64,000 nt of DNA. Origin: Chitinophagales bacterium (GTDB taxonomy: Bacteria; Bacteroidota; Bacteroidia; Chitinophagales; LD1). Both the position numbers and the translations under genes were made by a program. The stretch lies in assembly GCA_016786765.1 (NCBI GenBank), contig JAEUUZ010000025.1:1-64000 (forward strand), given 5' to 3'. The notes under the pieces were generated by a model. It did not search any database and was not told the origin of the DNA. It worked only from the letters and a program-made list of their open reading frames with translations. Below, one piece after another: positions 49,044-58,819 of the stretch (positions are counted from its first letter, which is position 1; each line of letters opens with the position of its first letter).

Positions 49044-50582
49044 ATGGATAAGTATCAATTGTTGAATGATAAAAAGACGCAAGCCGAATTGGGAGGAGGA
49101 AAAGATCGTATTGCTTCGCAACATAAAAAAGGCAAACTCACGGCTCGCGAGCGTGTTGAGTTGTTGGTAGATGAAGGTTCTTTTGAAGAGATTGGCATGT
49201 TTGTAGAACATCGCTCGAAAGATTTCGGTTTAGAGAAGGAAATCTATTTAGGCGATGGGGTGATTACCGGTTACGCCACAGTGAACGGTAGAGCAATTTA
49301 TTTGTTTTCGCAGGATTTTACGGTGTTTGGCGGTTCTTTATCGGAAACCCATGCCGAGAAAATTGTAAAAATTATGGACCTAGCCATGCGAAACGGTATT
49401 CCGGTTATTGGCTTGAACGATAGCGGGGGCGCACGTATCCAAGAAGGAGTGGTATCGTTGGGCGGTTATGCCGATATATTCTATAGAAATACTTTAGCAT
49501 CGGGTGTTATTCCTCAAATCTCGGCTATTCTAGGGCCTTGTGCGGGTGGTGCGGTATATTCCCCGGCCATCACCGATTTTATTATGATGGTGGAAAACAG
49601 TTCGTACATGTTTGTTACCGGTCCGAATGTAGTGAAAACCGTTACCCACGAAGATGTTACCAGCGAAGAGCTGGGAGGCGCATCGGCACACGGTTCTAAG
49701 TCGGGTGTAACCCATCTTACCTATCCGAACGAAGTAGAATGTATCAATGGCATCAAAAAATTATTGAGTTACATTCCACAAAACTGCGAAGAACAAGCAC
49801 CTGCATTTGCTTACGATTTAGGGGATGAAAGACGGGAGAAATTAAATTCAATTATACCTGCAAACCCTTCACAGCCCTACGATATGCGCGAGGTGATTGA
49901 AGAGATTGCCGATTCAGAATCCTTCTTCGAAATTCATAAAGACTTTGCTGAAAACATTGTGGTGGGTTTTGCGCGTATTGCCGGCAGAAGTATTGGTATA
50001 GTGGCGAATCAGCCTGCTGTACTGGCGGGAGTACTAGACATTAATTCATCGCGAAAAGGCGCGCGTTTTGTGCGTTTCTGCGATTGTTTCAATATTCCGT
50101 TGTTGACATTAGTTGATGTTCCGGGATTCTTACCGGGCACCGATCAAGAGTGGCACGGCATTATCACCAACGGAGCAAAATTATTGTATGCGTTTTCAGA
50201 AGCCACCGTTCCCAAAATTACGGTGATCACCCGCAAAGCCTATGGTGGTGCGTATGATGTGATGAATTCTAAACACATTGGTGCGGATATGAATTACGCT
50301 TGGCCAACCGCTGAAATTGCGGTAATGGGCGCAAAAGGCGCTGCTGAAATTATTTTCAAAAAGGAAATTTCTTCGGCTGAAAATCCGGCTGGTAAATTGG
50401 ATGAAATGGTAGCCAACTACACAGAGAATTTCGCTAATCCATATAAAGCTGCGGCTAGAGGCTTTGTGGATGAAGTAATTGAGCCGGCATTAACCCGTCA
50501 GAAGCTCATTCGTGCTTTTCAAGTATGCGAAACCAAAGCGGTGAAGCTACCACGAAAGAAACATGGCAATATTCCGTTGTAA
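49044..50582 (+). CDS. Acyl-CoA carboxylase carboxyltransferase (beta) subunit, propionyl-CoA carboxylase type
   Basis: The 512 residue protein is the crotonase-fold carboxyltransferase of propionyl/acetyl-CoA carboxylases: [103 protein letters not shown] and [13 protein letters not shown]. It transfers CO2 from carboxybiotin to propionyl- or acetyl-CoA. The biotin-carboxylase alpha subunit is not in the window, so the exact substrate is undecided; the length and motifs favour PccB. Confidence 0.9.
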   Translation: MDKYQLLNDKKTQAELGGGKDRIASQHKKGKLTARERVELLVDEGSFEEIGMFVEHRSKDFGLEKEIYLGDGVITGYATVNGRAIYLFSQDFTVFGGSLSETHAEKIVKIMDLAMRNGIPVIGLNDSGGARIQEGVVSLGGYADIFYRNTLASGVIPQISAILGPCAGGAVYSPAITDFIMMVENSSYMFVTGPNVVKTVTHEDVTSEELGGASAHGSKSGVTHLTYPNEVECINGIKKLLSYIPQNCEEQAPAFAYDLGDERREKLNSIIPANPSQPYDMREVIEEIADSESFFEIHKDFAENIVVGFARIAGRSIGIVANQPAVLAGVLDINSSRKGARFVRFCDCFNIPLLTLVDVPGFLPGTDQEWHGIITNGAKLLYAFSEATVPKITVITRKAYGGAYDVMNSKHIGADMNYAWPTAEIAVMGAKGAAEIIFKKEISSAENPAGKLDEMVANYTENFANPYKAAARGFVDEVIEPALTRQKLIRAFQVCETKAVKLPRKKHGNIPL

Positions 50583-50653
50583 ATTAATTCAACGATTTCG
50601 GCACGATGTTTGAAACCTTTACTTTGAATTTTATAAAAACAAAAATCTAAACA

Positions 50654-51076
50654 ATGAAAAAAGTGATGTTCATGCTTGTTGCACTATTGATTGCAGCAAC
50701 ATCTGTTAATGCGCAAGGTAAAGGAAAGGCTGCCGGAAAAGGTAAAGCTAAAAATGCGAATGCTAGTGTGGAAGAGTTAGCAAGAAAACGTGCCGACAAA
50801 ATGGTAGCAAAATATGGTTTTCCGCAAGAATTAAAAGAGAAAATTTACACCTTGAAGTTCGAAAGGATTACTGCTATTCGTGCTGCAAAAGCTACACAGC
50901 CTGTCGATAAATCTGCTGTTAAATCAGCAAACGAAAAGTACAAAGCAGGCTTGCAATCAGTATTAACGGCTGATCAATTTGCGCAAGTTAAAAAGGCTTG
51001 GGAAGCAGCTAAAGCTAAGAAAAAGGACAGCAAAAATGCGGCTAAAGCAAATGAGGAAGATGAGTTAGAAGATTAA
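50654..51076 (+). CDS. Small secreted basic protein with LTxxQ-like motif
   Basis: The 140 residue protein has a signal peptide ending near VNAQ and then a Lys/Ala-rich, very basic helical chain. A helical region (ARKRADKMVAKYGFPQELK) is followed by SVLTADQFAQVKKAWE, in which LTADQ resembles the LTxxQ motif of Spy/CpxP periplasmic chaperones. The tail is acidic (NEEDELED). Function is inferred only weakly. Confidence 0.65.
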   Translation: MKKVMFMLVALLIAATSVNAQGKGKAAGKGKAKNANASVEELARKRADKMVAKYGFPQELKEKIYTLKFERITAIRAAKATQPVDKSAVKSANEKYKAGLQSVLTADQFAQVKKAWEAAKAKKKDSKNAAKANEEDELED

Positions 51077-51098
51077 TTGTAATCTGTATATTTTGGAG

Positions 51099-51126
51099 AA
51101 GGGGTTGAAGTTTCAGCCCCTTTTTT
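51099..51126 (+). terminator. Intrinsic terminator after the small basic protein gene
   Basis: An 11 bp stem (51099-51109 with 51112-51122, one G:T pair) has AAGGGG/CCCCTT at its base and is followed by a run of six T residues at 51121-51126. It ends the transcript 23 bases after the stop. Confidence 0.75.
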
Positions 51127-51214
51127 AGTTTGAGAAATACCGTTCGTACATCCCTGCAAAGCAAAAGTTCCATTCAAAAGGCTTTTCTTATATATTTACC
51201 GCTCAAATTTTACT

Positions 51215-52615
51215 ATGTCAAAAATTAAATTCGGAACAGACGGATGGCGTGGAATTATCGCCAAAGATTTTACAGTAGCCAATGTAGCTCGTGTAGCAAA
51301 AGCAACAGCTGATTGGGTGTTACGTCAAAACCCTAATGCAGCAATTGTTGTAGGTTACGATTGCCGATTTGGTGGAACCTTGTTTTCTACAACGGCTATT
51401 AATGTGTTCGTGCAACACGGAGTAAAAGTCTATTTCGATCCGAATTTTGTGTCAACACCAATGATTTCCCTAGGCGCAAAAACTTTGGGCTGTGAGCTGG
51501 GTGTGATTTTTACAGCATCACACAATCCGCCTTCATACAATGGTTATAAATTGAAAGCTAAACATGGTGGACCATTGATTGTAAAATATATCGAAGAAAT
51601 CGAAAATGAAATTCCGGATGCGTTTGTTGTAGAAGAAACCGGTGTTGAAGAATTAGTGAAACAAGGCAAAGTGGAAGTAGTGGATTTGGAAGATATGTAC
51701 TTCAATCATGTAGCTGAACATTTTGATTTGGACGCTATAAATAACAGTGGATTTGTGGTAGCTTATGATGCCATGTACGGAGCCGGACAAAGTATTCTGC
51801 CGCGTATTTTACCACAAGCCGATTTGTTGCATTGTGAATACAATCCATCGTTCTACGGACAAGCACCGGAGCCGATTGCGAAAAATTTACAGGAATTTGC
51901 GAACTACCTTCGTCAAACGAAACATGCCGATTTCGGATTAGCTACTGATGGCGATGCCGATAGAATTGGCTTGTACGATGGTAAAGGAAACTTTGTGGAT
52001 GCGCACCATATGATTTTATTGTTGATTCACGTATTGCACAAATATAAAGGCATGACCGGTAAAGTGGTAGTGGCCTTCTCGGTTTCCGACAAAATTAAGA
52101 AGTTGTGTAATGCTTATGGCATCGAAGTGGAAGTGACCAAAATTGGATTCAAATACATCTGCGAAAAAATGATTACCGAAGATGTTTTAGTAGGCGGAGA
52201 AGAATCGGGCGGTATTGCCGTGAAAGGCCACATCCCTGAGCGCGATGGTATTTGGGATGGTTTGGTATTGATAGAGCATTTAGCACAAACAGGAATGAGC
52301 TTACCGGAATTGATTGCTGAAGTGTACGACATTGTAGGTAAATTCTCTTATAACCGCAACGATTTGCATTTGAAAGAAGAACAGAAGCAAGCCATTTTGG
52401 CGAAATGCAATGCACGTGAGTATAAGGCATTTGGCAATTTAACCATTGAGCGGTTAGAAGATATCGATGGATTCAAATATCACTTCGCTAACGAAGAATC
52501 GGTAATGATTCGTGCATCCGGAACAGAGCCTGTGTTGCGTGTGTACGCTGAAGCCGGCTCTCCGGAACGTGTAGAAGAAATTCTAACACAAGTGAAGGGG
52601 GCGTTGTTGGATTAA
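51215..52615 (+). CDS. Phosphoglucomutase/phosphomannomutase (phosphohexomutase)
   Basis: The 466 residue protein has the alpha-D-phosphohexomutase landmarks: substrate start KFGTDGWRG, active phosphoserine Ser102 in FTASHNPPSYNGYK, the metal loop ATDGDADRIG, the sugar loop VGGEESGGIAVKGHIPERDGI and the phosphate-binding RASGTEPVLRVYAEAG. It interconverts hexose 1- and 6-phosphates; whether it prefers glucose, mannose or glucosamine is not readable. It stands alone, with a TATATTTA -7-like sequence 15-30 bases before the ATG and a terminator after. Confidence 0.9.
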   Translation: MSKIKFGTDGWRGIIAKDFTVANVARVAKATADWVLRQNPNAAIVVGYDCRFGGTLFSTTAINVFVQHGVKVYFDPNFVSTPMISLGAKTLGCELGVIFTASHNPPSYNGYKLKAKHGGPLIVKYIEEIENEIPDAFVVEETGVEELVKQGKVEVVDLEDMYFNHVAEHFDLDAINNSGFVVAYDAMYGAGQSILPRILPQADLLHCEYNPSFYGQAPEPIAKNLQEFANYLRQTKHADFGLATDGDADRIGLYDGKGNFVDAHHMILLLIHVLHKYKGMTGKVVVAFSVSDKIKKLCNAYGIEVEVTKIGFKYICEKMITEDVLVGGEESGGIAVKGHIPERDGIWDGLVLIEHLAQTGMSLPELIAEVYDIVGKFSYNRNDLHLKEEQKQAILAKCNAREYKAFGNLTIERLEDIDGFKYHFANEESVMIRASGTEPVLRVYAEAGSPERVEEILTQVKGALLD

Positions 52616-52639
52616 TTTATTTGAACTAACTCTATATTG

Positions 52640-52673
52640 CTAGGCGTAGTCTTTTCGATTACGCCTAGTTTTG
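52640..52673 (+). terminator. Intrinsic terminator after the phosphohexomutase gene
   Basis: A 12 bp stem (52640-52651 with 52657-52668, one G:T pair) with a five-base loop is followed by TTTTGTTTTG. It also occupies the TTG codon at 52671, the farthest upstream in-frame start candidate of lpxK. Confidence 0.85.
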
Positions 52674-52772
52674 TTTTGTAGGAAATGTTTAAAGTTTCTA
52701 AATAAATTCAACCTCTATCACTCCTCCGTTTTAAATTCTATTTTTAAGTATAGTTCATCAAAATGTTTCTGT

Positions 52773-53945
52773 ATTAAAAAGCTACTCCAATATCTTCTTT
52801 TACCTTTTGCCGAGTTGTACGGATGGATAACCGATTTTCGAAATCGGATGTTTGATAAACGTTACTTCAAATCGGCTCGCTTTCAAATTCCGGTGATTAA
52901 CGTTGGGAATTTAAGTGTGGGCGGTACAGGTAAGTCGCCACATGTAGCGTATTTAGTAGCTTTGTTGCAACAGCAATGCAAAGTGGGTGCATTGAGTAGA
53001 GGCTACGGAAGAAAAACACGCGAATACCATATTGCGCAAATGGACTCAACAGCCGAGCAGGTAGGAGATGAGCCGCTTATGCTAAAACTGAAATACCCTA
53101 ATACGCAAGTGGTTGTAGGTATTGATCGTTTACAAACTATTCCCCGAATGATTGCCGATGCACCTGATTTAGATGTGATTATTTTGGATGATGCCTTTCA
53201 GCACCGCAGCGTTAGAGCGGGTTTGAGTATTTTACTTACCGATTATTCTAATTTGTTTACCGAAGATTATTTGTTGCCTGCCGGTCGTTTGCGTGAACGC
53301 AGAAAAGGGTATCACCGTGCCGATATTATCGTGGTCACTAAATGTCCTGAAAGTATTGATAATACTGAGCGAGAACGTATCATCAAACAGCTAAAACCAT
53401 TTGCCTATCAGCATGTTTATTTTTCATCCATTCGATACGGTAGTTTGTATCCTTTATTCAACTTCGGACAAGAAAATGCTTGGCGTTACGAAAATTATAT
53501 TGAAAACGGACAACAATTTTATCGCTTAGTACGCAATGAAATCAAACTGAAAGATAACTGTTTGTTGGTTACAGGCATTGCTAATGCAGCGCCATTGGAA
53601 AAAGAGCTAAGATCTTCTTTCAAGCAAGTGTATGCGCAACATTATGCTGATCATCATCATTTTGACGATCACGATTTGGAAGTGATTCGCACGGCACACA
53701 ACGATATAGGGGCTGAAAATTGCATGATTGTTACTACCGAGAAGGATGCCGTTCGTTTATTGAAATTCCGCGATTGGTTTACACGGAATAATATTCAGGT
53801 GTATTGTCAGCCTATTGAAGTGAAATTCGTGGGCGAAGACGCTGCGAATTTTAATGCGGATGTTCAAAAATATGTAACACACGATTTAAACATTTATAAG
53901 CCGGTACCGGAAGAAGAATCGACCTTCGACAATATTTTGGAATAA
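52773..53945 (+). CDS. lpxK: Tetraacyldisaccharide 4'-kinase LpxK (non-ATG start)
   Basis: The protein carries INVGNLSVGGTGKSPHVAYLV with the Walker A-like GGTGKSP, LSRGYGRKTREY, DEPLMLKLKYP, ILDDAFQHRSV and PAGRLRERRKGYHRADIIVVTK, all LpxK. It phosphorylates lipid A disaccharide at the inner membrane. The homologous N-terminus (KKLLQYLLLPFAELYGWITDFRNRMFDK) begins at an ATT (52773-52775), and no ATG or GTG lies in frame upstream. The first in-frame ATG (52848) would delete the membrane helix, and the TTG at 52671 is in a terminator. The start is therefore uncertain. Confidence 0.85.
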   Translation: MKKLLQYLLLPFAELYGWITDFRNRMFDKRYFKSARFQIPVINVGNLSVGGTGKSPHVAYLVALLQQQCKVGALSRGYGRKTREYHIAQMDSTAEQVGDEPLMLKLKYPNTQVVVGIDRLQTIPRMIADAPDLDVIILDDAFQHRSVRAGLSILLTDYSNLFTEDYLLPAGRLRERRKGYHRADIIVVTKCPESIDNTERERIIKQLKPFAYQHVYFSSIRYGSLYPLFNFGQENAWRYENYIENGQQFYRLVRNEIKLKDNCLLVTGIANAAPLEKELRSSFKQVYAQHYADHHHFDDHDLEVIRTAHNDIGAENCMIVTTEKDAVRLLKFRDWFTRNNIQVYCQPIEVKFVGEDAANFNADVQKYVTHDLNIYKPVPEEESTFDNILE

Positions 53946-54000
53946 GAGGTTTCCCACTTCGCGCTTTTTTGCATATTTACAGCATAAACACTAACCTATC

Positions 54001-54825
54001 ATGTCGAATTTATACGAACGCGTTACGCAAACTGCCGATTTTCTGAAATCAAAAATCACAAAATCCTATAACCATGGAATTATCCTTGGGAGTGGATTAG
54101 GCAACCTTACCACACAAATTAATGTGCATTTTGAAATCAGTTATAAAGATATTCCAAACTTTCCGGTGTCTACTGTGGAAGGGCATAAAGGCAGCCTCAT
54201 TTTTGGTGAACTAGGCGGAAAGAACATCATTGCCATGGGTGGTCGCTTCCACTACTACGAAGGGTATTCTATGGAAGAAGTAGTTTTCCCAATTCGAGTA
54301 ATGAAGTTTTTGGGTGTACAAAACCTTTTGGTGTCAAATGCTTCGGGTGGAATGAATAAAGATTTTGAAGTAGGCGATTTGATGATTATTACCGATCATA
54401 TTTACTTGCAACCCGATCATCCGCTACGGGGTAGAAATGACGAGCGATTTGGTCCTCGTTTCCCGAATATGAACGATGCTTACAATCCCGAGTTTATTAT
54501 AAAGGCAAAAAACATTGCTGCGCAAAACAATATTTTGGTGCATACTGGCGTTTACGTTGGCGTTCAAGGACCAACATTCGAAACACCGGCTGAATACAAG
54601 TGCTTTAGCGTTATGGGTGGTGATGCCGTGGGTATGAGTACCACTCCGGAAGTGGTAGTTGCGCGACATATGAACATGGAAGTATTCGCTATTTCAGTGA
54701 TTAGCGATATGGGCTATCCACCGGAAAAGGCAGATCGTGTTTCACATGCATTTGTTTTGGAGAAAGCAGCAGCAGCGGAACCAAAAATGACAAAGATTAT
54801 CATCGAATTGTTGAAGGAAATTTAA
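54001..54825 (+). CDS. punA: Purine nucleoside phosphorylase (type I)
   Basis: The 274 residue protein is a PNP-I: GIILGSGLGNLTTQIN (phosphate loop), VEGHKGSLIFGELGGK, GRFHYYEGYSMEEVVFPIRVMKFLGV, NASGGMNKDFEVGDLMIITDHI and VYVGVQGPTFETPAEYKCFSVMGGDAVGMSTTPEVV. It releases purine base and (deoxy)ribose 1-phosphate in salvage, complementing apt. The following porin gene begins two bases after its stop. Confidence 0.93.
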   Translation: MSNLYERVTQTADFLKSKITKSYNHGIILGSGLGNLTTQINVHFEISYKDIPNFPVSTVEGHKGSLIFGELGGKNIIAMGGRFHYYEGYSMEEVVFPIRVMKFLGVQNLLVSNASGGMNKDFEVGDLMIITDHIYLQPDHPLRGRNDERFGPRFPNMNDAYNPEFIIKAKNIAAQNNILVHTGVYVGVQGPTFETPAEYKCFSVMGGDAVGMSTTPEVVVARHMNMEVFAISVISDMGYPPEKADRVSHAFVLEKAAAAEPKMTKIIIELLKEI

Positions 54826-54827
54826 AA

Positions 54828-56789
54828 GTGATTTACAACGTAAAGTTTAGAAAATATATACCGCAATTGAGTTTCCGTTTTACGGCAGGCTCATTTTGCG
54901 GTTTATTTTTTTTGATGCTTATGTTGTTTAGCTTTAAACTATCGGCATCTCCTGATTCTACTTCCGTTAAAAAAGTTAAGCTGAAAGCCATTTATGATGT
55001 ATCGTATCAACGTCATGATGTGAATGCATTTACAGGGATTGATACCTCTATTTTTCAACTCCACCGAAACGATTTTGTAAACCGCGATGGTGCAGAATAT
55101 TTTCATTTAGGCAATGTTGGAACAGCTGCTTTCCCCATCATCTTTCAACCCGGTACGCAAAAAGATTTCGGCTCAGGTTTTTCTCAGTTTAATATCTACG
55201 GTTATAACCGCGATTCAATTCGTTACTACAATGCACAACGACCGTATACCGAATTAAGCTATATCATTGGACTCAAGAAAGAGCAAGTGTTTCGGGGGCG
55301 ATTTTTTCATTCTACAAAAGTAGGGTTTGATTATGGAGTCGATTTCTTTCGAATCAATTCTACCGGAAGTTATGCGCATCAAAATGCATTAGATGCAGGA
55401 TTTTATTTGTACGCAAAATATCATCCTAAAAATCAACGTTGGAATGTATACACTGACTTGCTGTTCAATCAGTATAAAGTGGCTGAGAACAGTGGTTTGC
55501 AAGGCGATTTCTTTGCCAACGATACCAGTTTTTTTCAAAAGAGTTTAGTTCCGGTGAACAATACTACTGCTGTCAACAACTATCGCGAATGGACATGGGC
55601 ATTAGGCATGAATTATAATCTCGGGAAAAAAATCAAGCAACAGATAAACGACACAACTGTTATACAGAAGGTAATACCACGGTTTCGAATCGGCTACGAG
55701 TTTTCTTTGCAGTCAAACCGTTACAAGTTTTTGGATACACAGCCAGATTCTCTTTTATATGGCGAATATTTTTATTTGCGCGATTCGCTAAAGAATCAGT
55801 TCGATTTTTTTAAAGCGGGAAACAGCATTTCGTTTACCTGGATGCCACAACGCATTACTTCTGATTCAACTTACAAAGAACAATTACTAACGGCAGGAGG
55901 CATAGTAAATTTAGATTATTGGTATTCGAAAACTAACAACGGTAAGTCGCCATTTGTTAACGGAAGTGTTGAGGGTTTTGTAAAAAGCAATACGGCTTTT
56001 AAAACCCCTATTCACTTTGAAGGGCGTGTGAAATATTTTTTTAGCGGCTATAATCGCAACGATTTAGTAGTAAATGGTAATATACGATATACTTGGAAAA
56101 ATTACCTTTCCGTAAAGGCTTATGTGCTTTATTCGCTAACAGAACCGGGCTACACACAACAATACTTTAATGTAAAAAATGGGGCGGGCTGGAACAATAA
56201 TTTCGGCAAACAAAATCAATTAACTGCAGGTGGAACTGTTTATTCACCGAAGATTGGCGTGGGTGCCGAGGTGTATAATACCATCTTACAGAATTTCATT
56301 TACTACAATAGTGATGCAAAGCCCCAACAACTCTCGTCTGCACTCAATGTGTTTGTTGTTCATGCTTATAATCGTTTTGCCATTAAAGGATTTCACCTAG
56401 ATAATGATGTTTGGTTCCAGAAAGCAAGCGGCACTGATGTCATTCGACTCCCACTTTTTGTGAGTAAGCATAGCTTGTATTACGAGAATCGATTGTTTAA
56501 AAAGAATTTGTGGTTTGCGATTGGTTGCGACCTGCGCTATTACACTAGTTTTTTTGCGAATGCCTACAACCCTTTAGTGGGGCAATTCTATTTGCAAGAC
56601 AATAAAAAAATGAGTTATGCTCCTGTTTGGGATGTGTTCTTGAATGTAAAAGTAAGAACAGTGCGTGTGTCTTTATTGGGAAGCGATCTTACCCAATTGA
56701 TTCAAGGAAGACCGCACTATAACGGTTATCTGTATCCGGCAAAGGATGCTTCTTTTCGTTTCTTTGTAACTTGGCGTTTCTTAGAATAA
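54828..56789 (+). CDS. Putative outer-membrane porin (Porin_10-like)
   Basis: The 653 residue protein starts at GTG (54828) two bases after the punA stop. It has an N-terminal hydrophobic segment with FFLMLMLFSFKLSASP as signal peptide and then alternating, Tyr-rich beta-strands throughout (QFNIYGYNRDSIRYYN, GFDYGVDFFRINSTGSY, YFFSGYNRNDLVVNGNIRYTW), ending in RFFVTWRFLE with a C-terminal aromatic-type strand. This layout fits Porin_10 (PF14121) outer-membrane barrel proteins of Bacteroidota. No transport substrate is inferred. Confidence 0.75.
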   Translation: MIYNVKFRKYIPQLSFRFTAGSFCGLFFLMLMLFSFKLSASPDSTSVKKVKLKAIYDVSYQRHDVNAFTGIDTSIFQLHRNDFVNRDGAEYFHLGNVGTAAFPIIFQPGTQKDFGSGFSQFNIYGYNRDSIRYYNAQRPYTELSYIIGLKKEQVFRGRFFHSTKVGFDYGVDFFRINSTGSYAHQNALDAGFYLYAKYHPKNQRWNVYTDLLFNQYKVAENSGLQGDFFANDTSFFQKSLVPVNNTTAVNNYREWTWALGMNYNLGKKIKQQINDTTVIQKVIPRFRIGYEFSLQSNRYKFLDTQPDSLLYGEYFYLRDSLKNQFDFFKAGNSISFTWMPQRITSDSTYKEQLLTAGGIVNLDYWYSKTNNGKSPFVNGSVEGFVKSNTAFKTPIHFEGRVKYFFSGYNRNDLVVNGNIRYTWKNYLSVKAYVLYSLTEPGYTQQYFNVKNGAGWNNNFGKQNQLTAGGTVYSPKIGVGAEVYNTILQNFIYYNSDAKPQQLSSALNVFVVHAYNRFAIKGFHLDNDVWFQKASGTDVIRLPLFVSKHSLYYENRLFKKNLWFAIGCDLRYYTSFFANAYNPLVGQFYLQDNKKMSYAPVWDVFLNVKVRTVRVSLLGSDLTQLIQGRPHYNGYLYPAKDASFRFFVTWRFLE

Positions 56790-56816
56790 TAAATAATACA
56801 AATTCAAATTTATAGT

Positions 56817-57161
56817 ATGGTAGTTTATGGTATTCCCAATTGCAATACAGTAAAAAAGGCGCAAGATTGGTTGAAACAAAATAAGGTGGAATACACATTT
56901 CATGATTTCAAAAAAGCAGGTGTAACTGCTTCCAAATTACAAGAATGGACGAAGCAATTGGGTTGGCAAGCGCTTGTCAATAAGAAGGGGACAACATGGC
57001 GTCAGCTCGATCCGGAAGTGCAGGAACGTATTGTGGATGAAGCATCAGCCATCGCTCTTATGTTGGAGAAAACGAGTGTTATTAAGCGACCGGTAATTGA
57101 AACAGGTAAAAAGTTAGTGTTGGGTTTTGACGAGAATGTTTTTGAAAAGGAAGTAAAGTAA
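56817..57161 (+). CDS. ArsC/Spx-family (YffB-like) protein
   Basis: The 114 residue protein has VVYGIPNCNTVKKAQDWLKQ, with one redox cysteine and no CX2C pair, and WRQLDPEVQE and SVIKRPVIETGKKLVLGFDENVFEK, matching the YffB/Spx arsenate-reductase-like fold. Members of the YffB branch are probably glutathione- or thiol-dependent reductases of unknown substrate, not true arsenate reductases. It converges with the DUF420 cluster. Confidence 0.85.
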   Translation: MVVYGIPNCNTVKKAQDWLKQNKVEYTFHDFKKAGVTASKLQEWTKQLGWQALVNKKGTTWRQLDPEVQERIVDEASAIALMLEKTSVIKRPVIETGKKLVLGFDENVFEKEVK

Positions 57162-57404
57162 TTATACGTTTTCTTCTCGCTTAGCTTTAACTTGTTTCCT
57201 CCACCAAATAAATCCAATTGTTGCTACAATTAGATATGGCATTAGGAACATGTAAAGCACCGCTTTATTAATACCTGCACCTTGCGATGAACCTTGTTTC
57301 ATTGCTTCATCGGCAACAGCCGTACACATAGCACACTGTGCTTGCAGTTCTTGCGATGCAAGAATAAAAACCATTAGAAGCAGTAGAACTATAATTCGTT
57401 TCAT
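57162..57404 (-). CDS. Small secreted/membrane protein of a cytochrome-oxidase cluster
   Basis: The 80 residue protein has a signal peptide (about 1-22), then AQCAMCTAVADEAMK with a CX2C pair, and one transmembrane segment (VLYMFLMPYLIVATIGFIWW) with a positive end. It is 3 bases after the DUF420 gene and in the SCO-DUF420 operon, so a role in haem/copper delivery to the terminal oxidase is inferred only from context. Confidence 0.65.
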   Translation of the reverse strand: MKRIIVLLLLMVFILASQELQAQCAMCTAVADEAMKQGSSQGAGINKAVLYMFLMPYLIVATIGFIWWRKQVKAKREENV

Positions 57405-57407
57405 AAT

Positions 57408-57956
57408 TTAAAGGGCGCTGTAATACGGACTAATAAGTAAATAAACCAAAACTCCACTTATGGACACATATAGCCAAATCGGGTAGGTGATACGGGCTAT
57501 CTTCTTGTGTGCAGCAAAATCGGCTGTCATGGCTCGGTAAGTAGTTAACAAGATAAACGGAAGAATAATGGCGGCTAAAACAATATGCGTAATAAGCAAA
57601 GGGAAATAGAAATAACGAATGGCTCCCTCTCCACCAAAATGCGTATCTACTGTAAGTAAGTGATGAAGAATATACGACACTAGGAATAAAAATGAAAGTA
57701 CCATTGCACCCATCATCACGCGTTTGTGATTTTCAAATTGTTTTTGTTTTACAAAGTACAATCCTAATAACAAGGTAAGCGATACCGTAGTATTAATAAT
57801 GGCATTGATTTTCGCAAAAATGTGCGGGTCAAAACCTAATTCAACATCTAATAATTTAAATCTGCCCAACGAAACAACTACTAAAAATACTACCAACGAA
57901 AATACCCCTATAATAGGGTAGGCTACTTTATCGTTTTTCTGAATTAATGCTTTCAT
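57408..57956 (-). CDS. DUF420 family membrane protein
   Basis: The 182 residue protein has about five membrane helices with FENHKRVMMGAMVLSFLFLVSYILHHLLT, with LLITHIVLAAIILPFILLTTYRA and AAHKKIARITYPIWLYVSISGVLVYLLI, the DUF420 pattern with conserved His residues that could bind haem or metal. DUF420 proteins are encoded next to SCO1/CtaG and cytochrome oxidase genes (CtaM-like). It follows the SCO gene by 7 bases. Confidence 0.85.
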   Translation of the reverse strand: MKALIQKNDKVAYPIIGVFSLVVFLVVVSLGRFKLLDVELGFDPHIFAKINAIINTTVSLTLLLGLYFVKQKQFENHKRVMMGAMVLSFLFLVSYILHHLLTVDTHFGGEGAIRYFYFPLLITHIVLAAIILPFILLTTYRAMTADFAAHKKIARITYPIWLYVSISGVLVYLLISPYYSAL

Positions 57957-57963
57957 GACTATT

Positions 57964-58698
57964 TTATTTGCTGAATAAACTACCTCTTTTTTTGGGGTCT
58001 TTTCGGAACGAATAATTTTTTTCTAAATCGCGGAGCAACAATACAATATCTCCCATCATTTTATTTACGCTATTACTGTCAACTCCGTTGTAATATCCGC
58101 GAATATTGCCGTCTGCATCTACCAAGGTAAGTTTTTCGCTGTGTAAAAACGATTCTGCTTGGCCCGGGTTATCTTTCGCTACTAAGAAAAATCCGTCTTT
58201 TGCAAGTTTAAAAATGTCTTCTTTTTCAGTTCTCAAAAAGTACCACTTTCCGGGTATTGCATTGTTGTTGCGGGCATATTCACGTAATGCTGAAAGCGTG
58301 TCTTTTGCCGGATCAACGGTGAAAGAAAGAATCTTGAAATTATGATCTTTTATAAATGCATTTTGTACGCGTTCTAACTGTTTAGTCATCACCGGGCAAA
58401 TACCCGGACAGGTAGCAAAAAAGAAATCGGCAACATAAACTTGTCCGCGTAAACTGTCTAATTCAAACTTTTCACCTTCGTGCGATGTAAAGACTTGATT
58501 TGGAATTTCATGATAAAAGGAATCATAAACCTGTTTACCTTTTTCATCTTTATAAGCATTTACTTCACCTGTGGGATAAAGCTTGTGCGGTGGATGAGGT
58601 CTAGGTACTTTACTTAAGGGACGAAATAGCAAGAGAAAAAAAGCCGGAACAGCAATCACTGTTACCAAAGCAATAATTTTTATAGTAGACCCTTTCAT
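57964..58698 (-). CDS. SCO1/SenC family copper chaperone
   Basis: The 244 residue protein has an N-terminal membrane anchor and a thioredoxin-fold domain with VADFFFATCPGICPVMTKQLERV, whose CX3C is the SCO copper site, and the third ligand His in AESFLHSEKLTLVDADGN. It inserts copper into the CuA site of cytochrome c oxidase, or reduces its cysteines. The DUF420 and small CX2C protein genes follow it, forming an oxidase-assembly operon. Confidence 0.9.
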   Translation of the reverse strand: MKGSTIKIIALVTVIAVPAFFLLLFRPLSKVPRPHPPHKLYPTGEVNAYKDEKGKQVYDSFYHEIPNQVFTSHEGEKFELDSLRGQVYVADFFFATCPGICPVMTKQLERVQNAFIKDHNFKILSFTVDPAKDTLSALREYARNNNAIPGKWYFLRTEKEDIFKLAKDGFFLVAKDNPGQAESFLHSEKLTLVDADGNIRGYYNGVDSNSVNKMMGDIVLLLRDLEKNYSFRKDPKKRGSLFSK

Positions 58699-58819
58699 GG
58701 CGTATTAATTAACTTTGCTAAAGAAACATGACTTAGCTTCAATTGTTTTGATTTAGCCATGCGAAGATATAAAAGTATATATCCTCACCTAGTAATGCAA
58801 TGTGTTAAACTATTTTGAT

